Positions 24,695-34,858 of a DNA stretch of 64,000 bases are shown here, one piece after another (positions within the stretch are counted from its first letter, which is position 1; each line of letters starts with the position of its first letter). A program made the translations under genes and the position numbers. This DNA comes from Agrypnia vestita. Lineage: Eukaryota; Arthropoda; Insecta; Trichoptera; Phryganeidae. Under the pieces are notes generated by a model, which was not told the DNA's origin, did no database searches, and saw only the letters and a list, made by a program, of their open reading frames with translations. The DNA lies in NCBI GenBank assembly GCA_016648135.1, contig JADDOH010011215.1, positions 1-64,000 on the forward strand, given 5' to 3'.

Positions 24695-24945
24695 GATGCA
24701 TGCAGTGAGAACAAGAAGATTAATTATTATTTAAACATATATTTGGAAAAAAGAAATCCATCATTTATCTGGCAGAATATTATGAAATATTAAAATCTGA
24801 ATAATATGTTAATTATTGTGATAGGAATATTACGATATAATAATAATTCGAAATAAAACACATATTATGTCTCTTATTTCGGTTAGTTTATAAAATATAT
24901 CTATGCTTAGGAAAAAATCATGCTTCTTGTTCTCACTGCACGTGC
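24695..24945. mobile_element. family T MITE with ~22-bp inverted ends
   Basis: The left end TGCAGTGAGAACAAGAAG is the reverse complement of CTTCTTGTTCTCACTGCA near 24915-24932. Interior words are shared with 5946-6115. Non-coding. No clear target duplication. Confidence 0.65.
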
Positions 24946-25864
24946 CTGAAATTATAAATGTATATAAATTATACTTGTTTAAAACAAAAATATTTGTTAA
25001 TTATTTTTCAACACATAATGTAACAATGCCCGTTACTAAAGCTGCCTGATAAATTTATTAACTCTCTAAAATAACAACATACCTACCTACTACGATTTTG
25101 CGACAATTTTATTTGTTGCGAACCTTAAACTTTAATTGGCATTTTAAGTATTTACGTAAGAATTACAAGTTATAAGACAAATTTTAGATATTAAAAATTC
25201 ATAAAAGGAAGTTTTTTGTTTTTTTTTAAATACTTTTAGAGAACTTAAGATATTTTTTACTCTTTTGTTAGCTCTCTGATATTTATCCGGTGGATTGCCA
25301 CAAAAAACATACGTCGGTAGGTACCTAGGAAGGCACTTACGTTTAACAAAATCGTTTGTCACCTGAGTGTGATTTAAAAGTAAATATTTACGTGATTAAA
25401 AAAATTGCTTTTATATTTATTTTTATTTTAGGTAAGTGTTTTTTTTCGAAATAAGTATTTTGACGAATTTAAAATGTTTGTTTCTGCCAAGCCACTAGGT
25501 AAAAGCAAAAATCAGTACTATGTACAAATGTGTTAATTAAAATTAAAAAATAGTGCAACTAATTGAGATCAGTGATAATTTGATAAAAGGAAAACAATTT
25601 GAATTAAACAATAAAATAAATGTAACATGTGCTGCTTTGTACAAAGAGTGAAAGTTTATAAAATAATAATATTTTTCATCGCTATACGCGAACGACATCT
25701 GTCACAGTAGGTGGTAAGCTCCGGAACAATAGAGCTTGTCATTCGCCGATATTTGCCAAAAAATTCTAATCTGAAAAGAATACCGACATCTAACGGCGAA
25801 TTGTTGAAACTTTTATATTTTTTATGAAGAAGTATCCAATGACATTGGTAGTGGGTAAACTACC
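24946..25864. other. AT-rich, nothing recognised
   Basis: 25683-25810 has short words (GACATCTGTCACAG, GACATCTAACGGCG) reminiscent of dispersed insect repeats. No gene. Confidence 0.35.
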
Positions 25865-25868
25865 CACA

Positions 25869-25886
25869 AATTAAATTTCCCGCACA
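25869..25886 (-). repeat. 18-bp remnant of an older solo LTR (3' end)
   Basis: The sequence AATTAAATTTCCCGCACA equals the inner end of the LTR family found at 29671. It continues, after removal of the inserted element and one CACA duplication, into 30109-30519. The 4 bp before it (25865-25868) are CACA, as are the 4 bp after 30519. It is therefore the severed tip of a solo LTR. Confidence 0.8.
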
Positions 25887-26320
25887 AATTAAATTTCCCA
25901 CACAGGATGTATCAGTATTTAAAGGATTTTGCACCAGTTAAACACTACAGGAGAATTAATAAATTTATTTGTGAAGAACTTTACAGAGCAAAAATCAGAA
26001 ACACAGTGATGCATCTTAGACCCCTTCGTATTATTTATACCCTATTTCCTTTGTTCTCAAATTAATATAAACATTCTTTGTTTGGAAGGGATTTTTATGA
26101 TGTTAACATAAACAATTTAATGAGTTCAATGACCTAAAGGGCTGAACAGGTTAAAGGGTAAGGATTCATCTCTTTGTCTTCATATGGAATCCTCTAATCG
26201 AGGGACTAACATAAACAATGAGTTCATTGACCGGAATGGCTAACCTAAACAAAAGTATTTGTATTAATATTCTAGTTTGAATAAGTTCCAAAATATTATA
26301 GCGGTAGTGGAGATATAACA
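25887..26320 (-). repeat. 3' LTR of the gag-only element
   Basis: It is 434 bp, near-identical to 29671-30104; the one difference noticed is CCCACACAGG here against CCCGCACAGG there. On the minus strand it starts TGTTATATCTCC and ends TTTAATT. It contains a TATAAATA box and an AATAAA signal in the same places as the 5' LTR. Confidence 0.9.
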
Positions 26321-27154
26321 CGTCCCCTCATAAGATGAAAAATTAGCAGGTTGGATTATCTGATTTTTCGATAGAATTCATCCTAATAGTAGAACACTAA
26401 AATTATTTTTTTTGTAATAAAACCTTAATAATATAACAAGATAAAAAAGTTCATTATAACGAATACATTTAAAACATAAAATTAGGTAAGCATAATGTTC
26501 GTAAAAATTGTCTTCATAATGCACTTAAATATTTCAATTCACTGTTCAAATTCAATTATTTTCACTGTAAATTGTTTTCTTGTTGGGGTAGCTCCATCTG
26601 CACCTAAATAGGGTTATATCGCCTGAAGCCGCATTTTGTAGAATCCTTGATGAGGTGTCGTCTTCCTTGTCTGGATGATGTCATCTGAATCTTGGGTAGT
26701 ATTGTCTATTGTTATTAATTTGAATTATTATTTTTCCGCTGCAGTATAAGTCATCATGTGCAATTTTCCGCCTTCCGCTCCATGTACGCATTATTTCGCT
26801 CGCTGAGGGTGGAGGAATTTTTGTTGAGGAATCAAGGTTTGGAAAAATTGCTTTCATAAATGGGAAAGGGATACCGCTATTAAAATGTATGAGATACATC
26901 TTTTGCTTATTTCAATTGAAAATATCACTAACTTGTTTATTTATTTATTATTATTATTATTCATTTTTTAAACTTACATATTAGAGTAATCGTTATCGAT
27001 TATTTATTATTTTTTTGTTTTTTTTATTTTAACTTACATATAAGTCTCATACTTTCAGAGGAGTTTAATATTTTTCCTGTTAATTTCTAACGGCAAAAAT
27101 ATTATTCTGATATTAGTTTTAACTTAATTTTTTTGTATATTTTTCAACAGTTTG
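26321..27154 (-). other. 3' internal region of the LTR element; purine tract at 26321-26330
   Basis: Immediately before the 3' LTR the minus strand reads TGAGGGGACG, a G-rich tract that could prime plus-strand synthesis. The rest has frequent stops. A 72-codon minus frame (26899-26681) contains PSASEIMRTWSGRRKIAHDD but matches no pol or env motif I know; it may be a remnant of a deleted gene. 26940-26966 is a TTA microsatellite. In a full errantivirus this interval would hold several kilobases of pol and env. Confidence 0.6.
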
Positions 27155-28807
27155 TCACGCTGTGAATATTTCAATTGGTTTATCTGGTGGTTTCTTCAGT
27201 CTGGGGACCTTTATTTTTTTGTTTACCGCTTTTTCGCGAACTTGATCACATACACTTATTATTTCGTTCGTTTGGTCAACTAGGTGTTTTTTATTGCAAA
27301 AAGCGTTGAATAGGTGTCGATTAATTATGTGTTCAAATACTTGATTTACGGGCATAAAGTCTGTTGTAGTATTATAAGGGATTACAGCGGTTTTCATTGA
27401 TTTTTTAATATTATTTTTAAAAATTCTTTTTAATTTTCTTTGTTCAGATAATTTTAATTGTTTAGCAATTCCTTCTCCCGCCGTAATATTGGGTTTTATA
27501 TCTGCTTCGACAAATACTGGTGTATTATTTGACGATTCTAAATTGAATTTTATTTTACTTTTATTTTTGGATTTATTTTTGTATTTTATCTTTGGCTTTA
27601 GTTTGTTTATATTGTTTGGGGGTAGCTTTTTAGAGTGGAAAATCTCTTTATTCTCAAAATACGATTTTAAAATTTTTCGCTGCTCTTTGTTGTCGAATAC
27701 AGGATTCTGCGGATTTTTTTCTTGAATGTAGTCCTCTGATACGTCGTTTTTCAGGAACTGAATATCCGTGTCGTTTACTTCTATGGAATCTGATGTATAG
27801 AAAGATAAAGGCTCGGCCAACGCTGGCTTTTCCTTTTCTTGTGGGGTGGCAAGAATTTTAAAATCTTCGTCGTTTTCTGCTGCGTAAAGCATTTCAAATC
27901 CATTATCAACATATATTTCGTCAATAACATTTCCGTCTTTTTTTTCCGTTGCATGGCAATAAACAATTTCTTCCGCTGTTGGCTCGGTCATTGGTTCAGT
28001 ACGGAAGTCTGTTTTTAGTATTCTCGCGGGCTCGTAGTATTCAATTGTTCTCAAGTGCTCTTGATCTTCTTCGCAGTCGTCTTCTACTATTTCTTCTGGG
28101 AACGACTCTTCTTGATGGAATAAGTCTGCTACGGTCCACTCCGGATTTTCGTTCTGCTTATACGGCGAATATGAAGTTGTGGTTTCAGTGCTTACTTGAT
28201 ATACATGTGTGAAGCTGTTGTAATTATTTTGCATATATATAAAATGTTCTTCCGCTAATGCCAGAGTCATAGCCTTCTCTAGAGTTGGAGGGTCTCTCAA
28301 TCTTACGGCCATACTAATCTGTCCCGTTAGATTTCTTAAAAAGGTTTGCAGTGCCATCTTGTCGTAAAATTTTATTTTAACATTTTTTTCTTCTGCGGAT
28401 ATATCTAAGAACTGCAATTTTGTAAAAAGATCGCACCTTGCATCCTGAATATTTTTTCCGAATTCATAGAAAGATTCACTTCTATTGGGTTTAAGGTATA
28501 TTAAGTTTCGAATAAGGGTGTCTTCGCTTCGGTGTTCGCCAAAAAATTTTATCAGTACTGTTTTCACATCGGCCCAATTTTTAATATCCTCTCGATTTTG
28601 CACTAACTGCAAGGCTTTTCCTTCTATTTTGCTTATAATTATTCTATGAAGGTATTCGTTTACAGGATTCTCGTGGTCGACATTATCTGCGTACAATTTA
28701 AGTAAAAATTCGCAAGAACTAAAAAATGTTAACAAGTTTTCAGATTGTTCATTGAATATTGGTATTAGGTTTATCACGTTTAGTGAGACATCATTTATCG
28801 TAGCCAT
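27155..28807 (-). CDS. gag: Gag-like structural protein of the LTR element, 550 aa
   Basis: Residues 1-200 look like the matrix/capsid part of an LTR-retrotransposon Gag: an IPIFNEQSENLLTFFSSCE start, then KIEGKALQLV (61-70), FFGEHRSEDTLIRNLIYLKP (88-107) and ESFYEFGKNIQDARCDL (111-127). Residues 222-355 are acidic. Residues 393-470 are rich in lysine and could bind nucleic acid. There is no CCHC zinc knuckle, a feature known to be missing in several errantivirus Gags. Residues 425-550 (VFVEADIKPNITAGEGIAKQ onward) match nothing I recognise and could be an extension or a fusion to remains of another frame. The ATG at 28807 is the first in a long frame and opens MATIND. There is no frameshift site or overlapping pol. 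The frame is uninterrupted, as expected for a young copy. Its product would form particles that package element RNA (inference from the family). Confidence 0.85.
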   Translation of the reverse strand: MATINDVSLNVINLIPIFNEQSENLLTFFSSCEFLLKLYADNVDHENPVNEYLHRIIISKIEGKALQLVQNREDIKNWADVKTVLIKFFGEHRSEDTLIRNLIYLKPNRSESFYEFGKNIQDARCDLFTKLQFLDISAEEKNVKIKFYDKMALQTFLRNLTGQISMAVRLRDPPTLEKAMTLALAEEHFIYMQNNYNSFTHVYQVSTETTTSYSPYKQNENPEWTVADLFHQEESFPEEIVEDDCEEDQEHLRTIEYYEPARILKTDFRTEPMTEPTAEEIVYCHATEKKDGNVIDEIYVDNGFEMLYAAENDEDFKILATPQEKEKPALAEPLSFYTSDSIEVNDTDIQFLKNDVSEDYIQEKNPQNPVFDNKEQRKILKSYFENKEIFHSKKLPPNNINKLKPKIKYKNKSKNKSKIKFNLESSNNTPVFVEADIKPNITAGEGIAKQLKLSEQRKLKRIFKNNIKKSMKTAVIPYNTTTDFMPVNQVFEHIINRHLFNAFCNKKHLVDQTNEIISVCDQVREKAVNKKIKVPRLKKPPDKPIEIFTA

Positions 28808-29653
28808 ATTGATTTATAGTGTTTATATTCTTGATGTGTAATTATTATAAATTTATTTTATTTTTAATTTCCTTCAATATTTTTTTTGTTGTGACAGATC
28901 GGTACTATTATGTTAATTCATATTTTATTATCTTCAATATATTTTTAAAGTACATATTTATTTATTTATATAATCACCAAATGTTTTAACAATTCTATCT
29001 TCGTCACTTGATTTAATTTTTTTTTTTTTTTTTAATTATATTTTACTCTCAAATGCTTTTCAATTAAGTATTTATCACTTAATTTTTTAATTTATAAATA
29101 TTTAGTTTTAAGATGTTTGCTTCCATTATATTTTTAATTTTTTCAACTTGCTTCTCCATTTATTTATTTCGTTTATAAAACACTTTCTTCATTAAAATAT
29201 TTTACTTTCTTCTAATCATCATCATTTTTATCATTATTATTATTTTCCTTTTTAATAATTATAAATTCATATTTTTAAATAATTTCCTTTAATTTTTCTC
29301 TTTATTTATTCAATTTATATATTTTTGTAAAATATTATATTTTAAAATTAAATTTACGTTGTGCGATACAACGGTACTGTGCGATACAGTGGTTGCTTTG
29401 CGATAAAGCTGGGAACGTCACAAAGAAGATGGGATAGGGAGACAATGAAATTGAAAGGAGGCGTAAAGCGAAGCGAAATTAAGCGTACTCACAGTAGTCC
29501 TCCGATCAGCCAATCGTCTGCCTGGTCTGGTCCTCTTCATACGCCCCGTGGATGACTGGTTCCGAAGTCCGAAAGTCTTCTGGGCTCGAATCCTCGATTA
29601 AAAGTTGACACTTCAGAAGAGCTTCGAGAGTTTTATCCAAGCTTTCTTCGAGG
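28808..29653 (-). other. 5' leader of the LTR element with candidate splice donor
   Basis: About 0.85 kb lies between primer site and gag. 28808-29345 is AT-rich with long homopolymers and no gene. 29346-29653 is less AT-rich. On the minus strand GTGAGTAC (29492-29485) is a good splice-donor match. A 70-codon minus frame (29718-29506) starts inside the LTR, runs through the primer site and stops close to this donor; it may be an upstream ORF or chance. Confidence 0.5.
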
Positions 29654-29671
29654 ATCCTACCGGCTGCGCCA
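29654..29671 (-). promoter_or_regulatory. primer binding site, tRNA-Ser
   Basis: The minus strand reads TGGCGCAGCCGGTAGGAT. Eighteen bases are complementary to the 3' end, with CCA, of insect serine tRNA as I remember it (ending ATCCTACCGGCTGCG plus CCA). The first T overlaps the last base of the LTR. Serine tRNA primers are known for the 17.6/297 group of errantiviruses. The match comes from memory of the tRNA sequence. Confidence 0.8.
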
Positions 29672-30104
29672 ATTAAATTTCCCGCACAGGATGTATCAGT
29701 ATTTAAAGGATTTTGCACCAGTTAAACACTACAGGAGAATTAATAAATTTATTTGTGAAGAACTTTACAGAGCAAAAATCAGAAACACAGTGATGCATCT
29801 TAGACCCCTTCGTATTATTTATACCCTATTTCCTTTGTTCTCAAATTAATATAAACATTCTTTGTTTGGAAGGGATTTTTATGATGTTAACATAAACAAT
29901 TTAATGAGTTCAATGACCTAAAGGGCTGAACAGGTTAAAGGGTAAGGATTCATCTCTTTGTCTTCATATGGAATCCTCTAATCGAGGGACTAACATAAAC
30001 AATGAGTTCATTGACCGGAATGGCTAACCTAAACAAAAGTATTTGTATTAATATTCTAGTTTGAATAAGTTCCAAAATATTATAGCGGTAGTGGAGATAT
30101 AACA
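29671..30104 (-). repeat. 5' LTR of the gag-only element
   Basis: 434 bp. On the minus strand it begins TGTTATATCTCC and ends TTTAATT. The likely core promoter is TATAAATA (29823-29816), and AATAAA (29753-29748) lies about 65 bp downstream, placing R and U5 between there and 29671. It is near-identical to the 3' LTR. Confidence 0.9.
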
Positions 30105-30108
30105 CACA

Positions 30109-30519
30109 GGATGTATCAGTATTTAAAGGATTTTGCACCAGTTAAACACTACAGGAGAATTAATAAATTTATTTGTGAAGAACTTTACAGAGCAAAAATC
30201 AGAAACACAGTGATGAATCTTAGACCCCTTCGTATTATTTATACCCTATTTCCTTTGTTCTCAAATTAATGTAAACATTCTTTGTTTCGAAGGGATTTTT
30301 ATGATGTTAACATAAACAATTTAATGAGTTCAATGACCTAAAGGGCTGAACAGGTTAAAGGGTAGAGATTCATCTCTTTCATATGGAATCCTCCAATCGA
30401 GGGACTAACATAAACAATGAGTTCATTGACCGGAATGGCTAACCTAAACAAAAGTATTTGTATTAATATTCTAGTTTGAATAAATTCCAAAATATTATAA
30501 CGGTAGTGGGGATATAACA
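30109..30519 (-). repeat. main part of the older solo LTR
   Basis: This is 411 bp of the same LTR family, joined to 25869-25886 once the inserted element is removed. It differs from the young LTRs by several substitutions (for example GATGAATC for GATGCATC) and a 5-bp deletion near 30380. The right flank CACA (30520-30523) matches the left flank CACA (25865-25868). The reconstituted length of about 429 bp is a full LTR. Confidence 0.85.
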
Positions 30520-30523
30520 CACA

Positions 30524-30800
30524 CGACCATTATACATTTTGTGTAAAAATATTTCTCGTTTATTATTATTATTGCGTTGAGTTAAGCAGCACGGCATTGT
30601 TGTATGTCCTTAAAATTAATAAATATTGTTTGTAGAGACAATTCTATACACAAACACGATAATACTGCTTTATAAGAATTTGTATTGTTTTGCAGCGCGA
30701 CAATAAATCCTATTGAACTAATAGGGACCTACATATTGTCACTAAACTTCAACTCAGTCATTAAATCTTTTTTAAATCGCCTTTTTAAAATTGAAGGGAC
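30524..30800. other. AT-rich flank, nothing recognised
   Basis: No gene or shared repeat seen. Confidence 0.35.
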
Positions 30801-30816
30801 AGTTTAATGAAATGTA

Positions 30817-30821
30817 TATAT

Positions 30822-30902
<81 letters not shown>

Positions 30903-30935
30903 GCCCTTATGGGCTTTTACAATATACAGAATAAT
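30817..30935 (-). repeat. TTTA microsatellite, likely tail of a reversed retroelement
   Basis: About 20 units of TTTA (30822-30900) are followed by ACGCCCTTATGGGCTTTTAC. On the minus strand the order is GTAAAAGCCCATAAGGGCGT then TAAA repeats, typical of a LINE/SINE 3' end with a TAAA tail. The body of the element is not recognisable beyond about 30935. Confidence 0.6.
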
Positions 30936-33900
30936 TTTTTTTTTAAATTACATAAGACAGTTAAAATTAAAATACAGTTAAAAGTTACAATAATAATAGT
31001 TAAAAGTTAATAATAATAATAATAATAATACAGAAAAACATAAGAAAAACATAAAAACATAAGATAAAATAATAATAAAGTTAAAGGTAGAAATAATAAT
31101 AGTTAAAGGTAAAATAGAAAGATTTATTGTCCATTTCCATTTTGTTGTTGTTCCATATATATAAGAATAAATTTTAAATTGCATTAAAAATTGCGGAACA
31201 CTCAGGTACCAACATCAATTCCTAGTGTGGGTACCTAATAAGAAGTGTCAACTTAATTTAATATATATACAAAACTGCATGATTACCAACAAAACTATCT
31301 GTCTTTTTAATCACATTTCGTTTTATTTTATTAAATTAAATGTAGCATGTATGCACAATTAAAACATATAATTATTATTTTTTTAAATGTACAATAAATG
31401 CCGATTTCTCGGCAATGAAACTGATTTTTTGTAGAAAATCATATCATACACTTAATCGACAACGTTTTTTGATTATGTAGAAATAAGGTAAATATACATC
31501 AGAAACAGTTATAAAGATTTGTATCTTATCTAATCACAGGCAGATATTTTTCATGTATGCAATATATGTGTATTTAATAAAAATATATAAAATATATAGG
31601 TGTGCATTTTGCATGAACATGGATGAGTTCGAATATAAAACATTATTTTTTTATATATAGTTACTGCGATACAATTTTTCCATATTCCATTTTTCCCTTA
31701 CGCACAATGTAGGTATCTATTATTACCATTTTTGATTGTATTCAAAATACATTCACCAAAAAAAAAATACATCGGTACCTACTAATTTATAGCGAACTTT
31801 AGTTTGGAAAATGCATTCAAAATCATTTCCTTCGTCAGGGTGATAAAAAGCAATTCTTGAAGATAAATTTTCTATTTTGCGCTACCAAAAAACAATTATA
31901 AAATATAATTTGAATACCTGACTTTTTAAATATAAAACATAGTACAATGAAAGATATAGGAAAATGAGTTTAAATGTTGAATGTTAACGGAAATATTTTT
32001 AGAAATATTAAAATAGATAATATCAACAGTGTGCGAATATTTGCTACAGTTATTAAAAATGTGATGTGATATGATAACTGTTACTATTGGAACTAGGTGC
32101 ATTAAATAATGATAAAAAATATATATAAATACCTCCATAAAATATTTAACATTTTTTAATGTTTCGAGCTTGAATACTGTTGTCGAAGAGTACCTAAAGG
32201 TGAATAAATAAATAAATCATATTTAAAAATACCGTTACGATTATTGTTCGAGGGAAGGACGTAAGAAGACATTCATCATAACGAATGTTAATTATTAACT
32301 CTTGTTATCGCGACATTTTTACGTCCGGTAAGATGTGAACTAGTTCCTTTTGTGCCAAGAAAACAATGATCGGTCGAGCGATTTATCCAGACGACAGGGT
32401 CATTAAAGCTAGTACTGTTGGTCTCTGCAAAACAATAAATTGCGTCACTCTTTGATAATGTTTTGTTTGTTAGTAAATATTATAATATGTTGAATGTTCG
32501 TACTTGGCTGTACTTGATGTTATAATGTGTAAATGATTACATAGAGAAAATGTGTAAATAATTGTCTTTGGTTCATTTTACTATTAGTAAAATATATTAT
32601 TCTATTCTATTGTGTATGTACTCAACAATATTAATGGTCAAACACAGCGAATGCTTCCATAGCTCAAATTATTCTCTGAACCGCTAACGACCACCACTCT
32701 TATTTTTACCAATCATATGTGATGATCCGAGGCTTCCATTTATCATCGTGTTTATATAATTTGCGAACTGGTGCAACAAATATTCTTGAATGATCTTCAT
32801 ATGTCACCAACACCATAGATATATGTATGCAGCTAACAATTATGTTTATCTTTTGATCATGCTCAACATTTCCCAGCAAACGCAATAAATACTTAACGAA
32901 TTGGGCTGAATCTGATTCTTATCTATCTGGACGTTATGGAATAGTTTCGAAGCCTATAGAAAACAACGCAAGATTCGAGAAAGAACATTTCCTGTACGAA
33001 TAGTGATGGCACCGCGTGTAAGTCAGCTTCTATTTGACACTTGAGTGCTGGCAAAAACCACAGAAAGCGAACCATAGAATCCGTGTGACGGCGAATAGAC
33101 AAACGAACTATGAATCGGTGGGATAGAAACGGCGCAAATAAAGTGTTCCGCAGACGGGTGCTAGTGTAGAATTAGTACGAATTAAGGAATGCTGTTATAG
33201 CGATGTTTGTGTTTAATAAAACTTTAGAATTACTAACAAAAGTTTAATTTCGTTCCCGCCATGGTGAACCCGTGACAATCTGCCTCATTCCCATTATAAC
33301 AAAGTCGATATATACATAATATTAATTGGTAAGACATAAAATAGACGGGATGAGTTTCTATGAGAAATGTCAAGACATGCATCAAACGTCAAAATTGACG
33401 AAGCGACAACACAATAGCGGTCAAGGCAGGATTGTAATTTTATATAGCTATGTTGAGAATAACCTCGAATGTTATATATTTTTTTAATTTTTATAAACTC
33501 ATTTAATAAGATGTTTTTAAAATTTTAGGCGTGGTGTTAAAATTTTATTTGTGCAACAAAATTATTAGTATACATTTCTCTACATTTCGTATAGTATCAA
33601 TATTAAATTAAATTTCAGGGGTTTTGGCAATAAAATACCACGCTTGCCAAACGTGTTGGTGAGTTTGAAATATATAGGTGAAAAGAGATGAAATACTGAA
33701 AATAAGAGGCCATGCAGCAGTAGAGAGATGACTGAAGAAGAAGAAGGACTAAATTTAAGATCACCGAAAAACTTAAAAAATATTTATTTTACGTTTCAAA
33801 ATAATTAAATATACAAAAAAACTATTTAGAAAAAAAATAGTGTGATTTGTGCAATTGGCAATAAACAAGTCAATTAAAATTGTTGTCAAAGTATCATCGA

Positions 33901-34721
33901 AGATACTATGCTGGTACAATGGATGAGGTGGTATATTTATATTTGACCTTTAATGTATAAGATTATCGCTTAGCACGATTTCCATAATTACTTATGTAAT
34001 CGGTAAATTATTTGTATATTATATGGGTAATAATCAGTTGTGTTTTATCCATTCAGATTCGCTATATTAAATAAGTGTTAAGCAAAAATAAAGCAGGTAC
34101 ACGATGCGATTAAGAAAATTATAAAGTCAAAAAGATTTGTGAAAAGGTGGTGGTGGCGAATATACTTCCTACATCGTGAACTAAAGTCTCGATATTAGAA
34201 GTAAACAATAGAATGTTCAACGTCTACCCTCAATCATAAGGATCGGAATCCTCAAATATTTTGACATGAAAACTAGTGAGTCAAAAAGTGAGATTAATAA
34301 CGATTACCTATTGGTAAGCGATTAATCGTAATTCAGCGAGAAAACAGTGACATACTAGACTATCACCAGTTTGATTAGACCAGGCTATCTCCGATTGTAA
34401 TAATGATTTGAAACAGTTAAACCTCGTTTACACAACATCGTTACAATCGAACACTAATCAAACAATCACAGCAACATCAGCGGTTTAACACATCACTAAT
34501 GAGGACACCATCGAACAATTGACGGTTCAAAATTAGAAGCAATCGCATCACTTGGAAGGTCGTCGATACGATGAACCGAATTAGTAAGGAGTTCAATGCA
34601 GAATTCACCGTACACTGCACAAGAAATGCCATGGGCCGCATACATCGCGTCAGATTATCCAAGATCGAAAACAAAAAAAGTATAATATACTATGTAGAAC
34701 AATTGTAATTATATAATGCTA
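30936..34721. other. AT-rich, no supported gene
   Basis: 31012-31030 is an AAT microsatellite. 33000-33290 is less AT-rich and has AATAAAA followed by GCCATGGTGAACCCGTGACA, faintly like an LTR end plus primer site, but no LTR partner exists here. 33710-33745 ends in GAAGAAGAAGAAGG, possibly an eroded LINE tail. Other frames are short and featureless. Confidence 0.35.
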
Positions 34722-34858
34722 ACTTACCCGGGCGGCTTCGCATATATGTCGTGTGTGGATATTTTATAGAACTTTTCGAGTTCTACAACTTCTCTCTAGA
34801 AAGTATTCAAATATCTCTTACAATAAGGCAGAGTTGTAAAAAAACGCAATATCGTTAA
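34722..34858 (+). repeat. partial family Z copy
   Basis: It starts TAACTTACCCGGGCGGCTTC, then matches TTCTACAACTTCTCT and AAATATCTCTTAC of family Z and stops where a family Y head begins. Confidence 0.6.

Larger units (their letters stand above)
25887..30104 (-). mobile_element. gag-only errantivirus-like LTR retrotransposon, 4,218 bp
   Basis: In its own direction (minus) the element has a 5' LTR (30104-29671), a primer site, a ~0.85-kb leader, an intact 550-codon gag, ~0.83 kb without a long frame, a G-rich purine tract and a 3' LTR (26320-25887). The two 434-bp LTRs differ at only one base that I can see, so insertion is recent. Flanks are a 4-bp CACA duplication (25883-25886 and 30105-30108). 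LTRs ending AATT, a one-base overlap of LTR and primer site and a 4-bp alternating pyrimidine-purine target suit the gypsy/17.6/TED (errantivirus) group. Protease, reverse transcriptase, RNase H, integrase and env are all absent, so it must depend on another element. Confidence 0.85.

Noticed and set aside
27489..28212. Plus-strand frames of 78 and 87 codons over gag
   Set aside because: Antisense reflections of the gag coding sequence.
30106..30520. Second 5' LTR in tandem (two-LTR circle integration)
   Set aside because: The 18-bp tip of this LTR is found on the other side of the element and CACA flanks both events, so insertion into an older solo LTR explains everything.
30807..31010. 67-codon frame
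   Set aside because: Translation of the TTTA microsatellite.
33000..33290. LTR end with primer site (GCCATGGTGAACCCGTGACA)
   Set aside because: No second LTR, no internal region and no confident tRNA match; left as a note only.
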